Source of the DNA: Whitmania pigra
Taxonomy: Eukaryota > Annelida > Clitellata > Hirudinida > Haemopidae
Direction of reading: 5' to 3'
NCBI GenBank assembly: GCA_021613335.1
Contig: JAJTWR010000329.1
Span: 1,208,001 to 1,272,000, forward strand
Length of the DNA: 64,000 nt
Below are positions 56,501-64,000 of the stretch, piece after piece. Below the pieces are notes generated by a model, which saw nothing but the letters and a program-made list of their open reading frames with translations, was not told the DNA's origin and ran no database searches. The translations under genes and the position numbers were made by a program. Position 1 is the stretch's first letter. Each line of letters begins with the position of its first letter.

Positions 56501-59500
56501 TGAGGGCATCATTGGGGATTTGTTTCCTGGAATAAAACTCACCACTCCTGATTTTAATGAATTCCTGACTTCTGTCAAGAAAAGAATTGCTGGAAATCAA
56601 CTTCAACCAGTTCCATGGTTCATCAACAAAATAACACAGGCAGGATTGAAAATTAAGTCAAAAGTTATTACAATTTCTCATTTCTAATTTTTATCACGTT
56701 TTACAAACAGATCTACGAAATGATTTTGGTCCGACACGGCCTCATGATCGTAGGAGAGTCTATGGGAGGCAAAACGAAGGCTTATCAGGTCCTTGCAGAA
56801 GCCCTCACCGAAATGTCAAAGTCCGAACCCCCGACCGAGAATCAGGTTGGCCGATGATATCATTATCATCATCGATGTGATTTGTGCAACAATAAACTTT
56901 TATGATTGTAGGTATTCCACAAGGTCATTAACCCTAAAGCAATCACTATGGGTCAGTTGTACGGCCAGTTTGACCTCGTATCTCACGAATGGACCGATGG
57001 TTAGATGCCTTTTAACAATTACCCTTTTGCTTAATTTAATTGTTTTGAATTTGAATTTAATTCTTGGCCATTTAAGCGACTTATCAATTTATACGATTAT
57101 TTACGTTAGTAGTGCTTCCACACCAATGACACTTTTTGTGATTATTCTTATGAAACTTGTAAAATCCAACTCGCTTTCAACCAGGAGTCCTTGCGACCTC
57201 TTTTCGAACTTACGCCATAAATTCCACGGAGGACCGAAAGTGGATCATTTTTGACGGACCCGTTGATGCTGTTTGGATCGAAAACATGAACACAGTGCTC
57301 GATGACAATAAAAAAGTAAGCAAAGTTTCACTACAAATTTCACCTTCACTTTTAATCATCAATCGATCAAAAAACTAAAATGGAAACTGATTTCCATCTT
57401 CGAACAGTTGTGTCTCATGAGCGGCGAAATCATTCAAATGTCGCCGAACATGAACATGATTTTCGAACCTGCCGATCTCGAGCAAGCTTCCCCGGCGACC
57501 GTGAGCAGGTGCGGAATGATTTACCTCGAGCCCCATCAGTTGGGATGGAAACCTTTCAAGGACTCCTACATGGAGCACCAATTTCCAAAGGAGGCTGAAG
57601 AGGAACATGTTCAGCAGGTCTGGCATTTTAAATTAATTCTTGAATTTTTAAATGAATTGTTCAATTTTTTTTATGAATTGTTCAATTTTTTTTATGAATA
57701 AATTGTAATTACATGTGCATTAATAACCTTTCCTGAGTTAACCGAGTTAAAATTTATGTCGTTGAACATCGTGAGTTGTAATTTATGCAGGTGTCCGACA
57801 TGTTCGATTGGCTGATTCAGCCTTGCTTGGATTTCATTAAAAGTGATTGTAAAGTTCTGCTTTACACCTCAACCAATCACCTCGTTTTCACCTTCATTCG
57901 ACTTTTCCACTCTCTTCTCGACGAAATCTTGAAGTCCTACAAAGACCCGGCCAACTTCGTTCTGACAAGTGCTCAAGTTAATGTCACCATTTATTATCTC
58001 CGACAACAATTTGCATTGCATGCACTTTATGATAATTCTTTGTCAGTGTGCATTGCGCTCACATAAGATCTCAGTCTCAGCTTGTTCTTAAAGCTAGCAA
58101 TTATTTGCAGTTTTCAATAGTACTTGACATTATTCATTTTCGTTGGAATAAATATTTACTCCTCCATTTCGTGAAAGCCGAACAAATCATCTGAGGTCAT
58201 TGCTTTGAATTTCAATGATTTCAGGTGACTTTGTGGTTGCAAGGATTGTTTCAGTTTGCTTTGGTCTGGTCAATCGGGAGTACCGTGACAGGAGACACGA
58301 GGAAGAAATTTGATGTCTTTTTTAGAAACCTTGTCTACGGACTCAACAATGCTCATCCGAAACCTAAAAGTTCAAAAATCTCGCGAGTAGGCTCAACACT
58401 TTGAAATGAAACATTTATTTTAGGAGAATTATTATTTTAAAATACCGTTTAAAATTCAGAACAATTCCTTTCCCGAGCGTGGAACTGTTTACGACTTCTG
58501 TTTTGAAAAAAAAGCCAGTGGATTATGGGTGGAATGGATTGAAAAAATCGATAAAGCTGAGAATACCTTTCCTGCAAATGCAAAGGTTATTAATCGATTA
58601 GTTATCATCTCTTTTTAAATTTTTATAATTTGATGGGTTTAATTCAATTTAGCAAATATGATTTAATATTACTTATTATTTATTAAGTAGTCACATTGAT
58701 AAGTTACTGATGGTTAACACAAGATTCCAATCTGTTATGAGGTTGACTTAATTTAATGAATTAATTATTTTCTTTGACTTCAGATCAACGAACTCATCAT
58801 TCCGACGAGTGAAACTTCTCGACAAATCTTTTTCTTAAACCTCTACGTCGAACACAACATACCTATGCTTTCTGTTGGTCCGACAGGAACTGGGAAATCC
58901 ATGATCACGTCTAGTTTCATTTTAAATTTGCCCAAAGATGTGTGAGTTTCTGATTGGGAATAATTTTAATAAAAAGATTTTTTTTAAAGTTCTGTTTTTT
59001 TCAAAATAATTCCAGCTACATGAAGAACCTCATAAACTTTTCTGCTAGGACATCTGCCAACCAAACCCAAGACATTATCATGTCTAAGCTTGACAGGTTG
59101 TAAAATTGATGTTTTGATTAAAATATTTTAAGACATGTCAAATCGTTTTAAAAATCCAACAAAACGTCGTCTAACTTTAGGAGAAGGAAAGGTTTGTTTG
59201 GGCCACCTGTCGGGAAGAAATGCATCGTTTTTGTGGACGACTTGAACATGCCTGCCAAAGAGAAGTACGGTGCACAACCTCCCATCGAACTTCTCCGACA
59301 GTGGATCGACCACGGACACTGGTACAACAAGAAGGACACGAGCGTCATTTTCCTTACCGACATGGTGGGCATCATTGCTTTAGTTCTTAGACTTTATCCG
59401 ATCTTGAAGACAATAACATTCTTGTCGTGAAGCTGTTCATGGGAGCAATGGGACCGCCGGGCGGAGGAAGGAACGACATCACGGGCAGGTTCACCAGGCA

Positions 59501-62500
59501 TCTGCAAATCCTGTCCATAGATGAGTTTGACGACAACACGCTTCTGAAAATCTTCTCGACCATCATCGAGTGGCACTTCTCGAGAGGATTTGATCTCTCG
59601 TTTCAGCATCAAGGAAGGGTAATTGAAGAAGATTTTGAACAAAACTCATTTTAGATGTTTGCTTTCCAATGTATGATTTCAAATATTTTGGCACCTCTGA
59701 TGATATGCACTTGTTCGCACAATGTATTTGAGTGGTTTTAACTTTATAATTAATTTTGTTCGTTTAAAAATAACAATAACCATTTATGAAAAACAAAAAA
59801 TTCATCCAATTTAGACTCTCGTGCAAGCCACCCTGAAGGTTTACAAGGAGCTTTGTGCAGGCTTCCTTCCAACACCGTCAAAGAGTCACTACATCTTCAA
59901 TCTCAGAGATTTCTTCAGAGTCATCAGTGGCATCATCCTTGTACCTCCCAATAAACTGACAGAAATTGAAAAGCTGTTTAGGCTCTGGGTTCATGAAGTG
60001 CACAGAGTTTTTAGCGACAGACTCGTACAGGATAGCGACAAGTGGGACATCCTACATTCTTGCAACTTTGTTTTTAATTTCTTTATTTTAATATGATTAT
60101 GCTTCAGAAAAGATGATTTTCTTAACTAAATTGCTTTGTAATTTTTCACAGATCAAAATTTTTCGAGATCGTTCAAGAAACATGTCAGACTTATTTCAAG
60201 GTGAGTCTCGACAAACTGCTGCAACATCTTTCGAAATCCGACAGACTTCAGGAGGACGACATCCGAAGCCTCTTGTTCGGCGATTATTTGAACCCCGAAC
60301 AAGAAAAAATCTACGATGAAATCACCAACATGGAAAAGCTGTCAAAAGTCATGAATGGGTGAATATGTACATTTTTATATAAATTACATACATTTACTCT
60401 TCAATATTTGAACTTTATATTTTGTTCTATAAATAATTTCAAGAACGTTTGTCAAAGAGTTTTGTCATTGACGTGTCTGTCATTTCTCCCAGATATTTAG
60501 AAGATTATAATGCTCTCAGTAGAGCTCCAATGAGACTTGTGATGTTCAGATTTGCAATTGAGCACATCAGCAGGGTGAGCAGAGTTCTGAAACAAGATAA
60601 TGGTCACGTTCTCCTTGTGGGTCAGTACTGAACAATAACTTGGTTTATTAATATTAACATTTTTTTAACAATAACTTTTATAGTTATATAGCAATATTTT
60701 TTGTATATAGTTTATAGCAATAATAACTAATGCTTTATTTACATTAACTTGACTCAGTCTGCCATGAAGAATATGTTTTATCATTTTTACAGGGATTGGT
60801 GGCAGTGGCAAGCGAAGTGTCACAAAGATGGCAGTTTTCATGGCAGACTGCGATCTCTTCCAGGTGGAAATAAGCAAAAATTACGGACCCAACGAATGGA
60901 GAGACGACTTGAAAAAGGTCAACAAGCTTCCTTTCACCACTGAAATATCCATAACCTATATGATTATAAACAGATCTTTGGTCATCCATTTGTCTGGACA
61001 TTGTTGGATTTGTAATTTATTTTTGTGGAGGCAATAATCAATAATATAATAATGATGGATTTAACATTGCTTCATTACTTAACCTTAATTAGTATTAATC
61101 TGTTGTTGTAGTTACTACTAAAAGCTGGATTGGAAGGGAAGTACAGCTGCTTTTTGTTTTCTGATAATCAAATAAAAGACGAATCCTTTATGGAGGACGT
61201 GAGCATGATCCTCAACTCGGGCGACGTTCCAAATCTCTTTGGCCCCGACGAGAAGTCGGAGATCATCGAGAAGATTCAGAATGTTGGAAAGAATGAGGTG
61301 AGGTGACGAATAACAAAATACGACGACATCGATTGCTACAGATGACGAATTCCAAACTATTGATGTTTTGCTTATTCTGTCATTAAGTAGTTTATGCTTC
61401 TTAGGGCAAACAACTGGATGCAAATCCTCTGTCGCTGTATAACTACTTCACTGAAAGGGTGAAACAGAACCTCCACATAGCTCTAACCATGAGCCCAATA
61501 GGGGATGCATTCAGGAATCGACTGAGAATGTTTCCCTCCCTCATCAATTGCTGCACCATCGACTGGTTTCATGTGAGAAATTCTTCTTTAGTTCCTTAAA
61601 AATCAAGTGTTAAAATATTAGATTAAATTAAATCGTAAATAAACTGTCATTTTACAGTGGCTGAAAAATCTCTAAAATAAATGTGCTATGATTTTCAGGT
61701 TTGGCCTGAGGATGCTCTTGAAATGGTGGCAAATAAATTTTTGGAAGACCTAGCTCTGGAGGATAAGATCGAATCGAATATCGTCCACTTGTGCAAGCAC
61801 TTCCACGTGCACATGCGAGAAATATCGGACAGGTTTTACGAAAAGTTGAGGCGTTTCAACTACGTCACTCCGACCTCCTACCTGGAATTGATTCTCACTT
61901 TCAAGAAACTTTTAAACGCAAAGAGGGAGAGCATCTCTAATCTCCAGATGAGATACCAAACCGGGCTCGAAAAATTGCAGTTTGCTGCCTCGCAGGTTGT
62001 CATAATGCAGACGGAACTCACGGATTACCAGCCTCAACTTCTCAAGACCAGCATCGAGACCGAAGAGTTGATGGTTAAAATTGAGCAGGATACCGTCGAG
62101 GTCGAAGCAAAAAAAGAGGTTTGTAAAAATCAAGCTGACAACTCTATATTAGTCATTTGGATCTGAAACGAGCAAAGTATTCGTTAGGTGGTGGCTGCCG
62201 ATGAAGCCATTGCGAACGAAGCGGCAGCTCGAGCCCAGGGCATCAAAGAAGAATGTGAGAACGACCTTGCTGAGGCCATTCCTGCTCTGGAATCTGCCAT
62301 TTCTGCTCTCAATACTTTGAAACCGGCCGACATCACGGAAGTCAAAGCGATGAAGGTTCTTTCAAAAAATACACGAATGGACTTGCAGTTTCACATTTGC
62401 TTTCAATTATTGCGTGCTTTTGGCTTTATTTAAGATGTAAGAACATAGTTCAGTATAAGCACTGTAAACCCAAGACTTTCTGTTATATTTGATATGTTTC

Positions 62501-63862
62501 AGTTTATGGTAATATCAACAAACTTTTCAGAAAAATCAATAAATCACTAATTAATTTGCTCAAATTCCAGAATCCGCCGGGTGTGGTAAAGTTGGTGATG
62601 GAAGCAGTGTGCATCATGCTGAGCATAAAACCAGAAAGAAAACCGGATGGTAGCGGCAAAATGGTGGACGATTATTGGAGTTCTTCTCAGAAATTGCTGG
62701 GTGATATGAAGTTCTTGGACAGGTTGAAGCAGTATGACAAGGACAGCATTCAGCCTCAAATCATCAAAAAAATTAGAGAGAAGTAATATGCAGTGAAACT
62801 GTTTGACATGACAGAATGATTTCAAACATATTGTGCTGATCTTTGCAATAAATTGATTTTTAGGTTCATTCCAAGTTCAGATTTTGAGCCAAGCATCGTA
62901 AAGAATGCTTCAAAAGCCTGTGAGGGCTTGTGCAAATGGGTGAGAGCCCTCGATGTGTACGAGAGGGTGATCAAAATTGTGGCTCCAAAGAAAATCAAAC
63001 TGGCAGATGCCGAAAATGATTTGGCACTTCAGATGACCAAGCTTAATTTGAAAAGAGCTCAACTCAAAGAGGTTATTATCAATGCTTGTGTTATTACATT
63101 TATGGAATATTATCATTGTGAAGGTTATTATATACAAATAACTAGCTAATAATATTAAAATATTATTACTATTATTATTATCATCATCATCATCATCATT
63201 ATTATTATTATTAATAATGATTATTATTATTATTATTCTCAACAAATAGGTGGCTGACAAACTCCAAGCACTGAACGACGAGTTTGAGAAGATGACAAAA
63301 AAGAAAAAGAGTCTCGAGAAGAACATCGAAATCTGCTCCATGAAGCTCATCAGGGCAGAGAAATTGATGGGAGGTCTCGGTGGCGAGAAGAACAGATGGA
63401 CGAAAAATGAGGAGGAACTCAGCGAACAGTTGAACAACGTGGTCGGAGATGTTCTCCTCAGTGCTGCTGTTGTGGCATACATGGGAGCCTTTACATTCAC
63501 CTTCAGACAGGTTTCTATTTATGCAGTCGTGATAATGCTTCTTATTTGTAACTCTAATTAATTAATGTTTAAACAAAATTTATGGTCTACAAAATGGTAG
63601 GCTGGCTCGATAAATTTAAAACATCCTATCCAAAGTTCTATTCAAACAATCACAAATTGCTTTTTTCAGGAATGCATAGAGGAGTGGCATAGACAATGTC
63701 TTGAAAAAAATATTCCCTGCTCGGCCGTTTTTTCGACAATAAAAATTCTCGGAGATCCAATAAAAATTAGAGCCTGGCATATTGCTGGACTACCAGTGGA
63801 CAGTTTTAGTATTGAAAATGGGATAATTATTTCAAATTCAAGGAGGTGGCCTCTCATGATTG
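47578..63862 (+). CDS. Axonemal inner-arm dynein heavy chain (DNAH3/7/12 group), 3' end outside window
   Basis: First exons, phase-checked: 47578-47598 (MNPGFVK), 47713-47790, 47891-48068, 48483-48598, 48695-48869, 48937-49012, 49094-49213; many more follow. Tail and linker words: [39 protein letters not shown]. The motor follows in order. AAA1: P-loop GPAGTGKT (55211-55234) and Walker [12 protein letters not shown]2: GESMGGKT (56753-56776) and [20 protein letters not shown]3: GPTGTGKS (58877-58900) and [11 protein letters not shown]4: GIGGSGKRS (about 60792). Then the coiled-coil stalk with microtubule-binding domain (about 61700-63400) and AAA5 ([20 protein letters not shown]) to DPQG at 63862, where a donor follows. 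The protein powers bending of cilia and sperm flagella. Within the DNAH3/7/12 group I do not assign a paralogue. No lesion was seen. Confidence 0.9.
51215..51840. other. Long AT-rich dynein intron
   Basis: Roughly 620 bp between the exon ending near 51180 ([11 protein letters not shown]) and the exon starting at 51844 ([13 protein letters not shown]). No other feature seen. Confidence 0.5.
63160..63238. repeat. ATT/ATC microsatellite in a dynein intron
   Basis: Mixed runs of att and atc triplets (att)n(atc)7(att)n directly before the exon at 63250. It ends a few bases before the acceptor and is likely length-variable. Confidence 0.85.
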
Positions 63863-64000
63863 ACCCACAAGGTGATGTGTAGCACATATTTCAAATCATC
63901 ACTATGCTTACTTCAATTAGGAAATTCTAATTTTGAAAAATTTCATATAAACAGTGTTCTCGTTTTATTTACTTTAAACATTCAATTATTAATTTGACCG

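Noticed and set aside
63160..63238. Triplet run as a possible repeat array of the CRISPR type
   Set aside because: Simple microsatellite in an intron; there are no spacers and the genome is eukaryotic.

Overview
The window is nuclear DNA of an animal, most likely an invertebrate. It has spliced genes with short introns (many 50-120 bp), AT-rich non-coding DNA, an axonemal dynein heavy chain, an RS-domain spliceosomal helicase and typical metazoan transposons. The sequence alone does not fix the phylum. The left half is almost entirely mobile DNA and the right half is a run of ordinary conserved genes.

Left flank and composite block (1-28923). After about 2.3 kb of flank holding a tRNA-derived SINE head, a 26.56-kb block (2352-28915) is bounded on both sides by two same-length (4158 bp), near-identical, direct-orientation hAT elements. 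The 8-bp sequences next to the hATs are exchanged: gacataag lies on the two OUTER sides and agtccaga on the two INNER sides. The whole hAT-cargo-hAT block therefore sits in one target duplication. This is what a composite transposition, or recombination of a circular hAT-bearing molecule into a resident hAT, would leave. The cargo is two tandem copies of an 8.5-9.7 kb unit. Each copy holds an unrecognised spliced gene remnant (minus strand), a 129-bp MITE, a seven-exon F-box/LRR-type gene (minus strand), a LINE reverse-transcriptase scrap and the 3' end of a Gypsy-type integrase. After the duplication, copy 2 received a 1.9-kb non-autonomous LTR element that encodes only a SAP-domain Gag-like protein.

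Conserved genes (29884-64000). DDX23/PRP28 is on the plus strand (29884-32742). Next comes a pogo/Tigger-like remnant interrupted by a full-length young Gypsy element with identical 113-bp LTRs (33774-38314, minus strand). Then follow an Apollo/SNM1B-like gene (minus strand) that has lost four of the expected metal-binding residues, ALDH16A1 (minus strand, 13 exons), and a head-to-head inner-arm axonemal dynein heavy chain (plus strand) that runs off the right end. The 388 bp between ALDH16A1 and the dynein contains a perfect palindromic RFX X-box, the usual switch for ciliary genes.

How they work together: the host genes are independent housekeeping or ciliary genes. The striking organisation is the transposon block, in which hAT ends bracket duplicated host-like genes.
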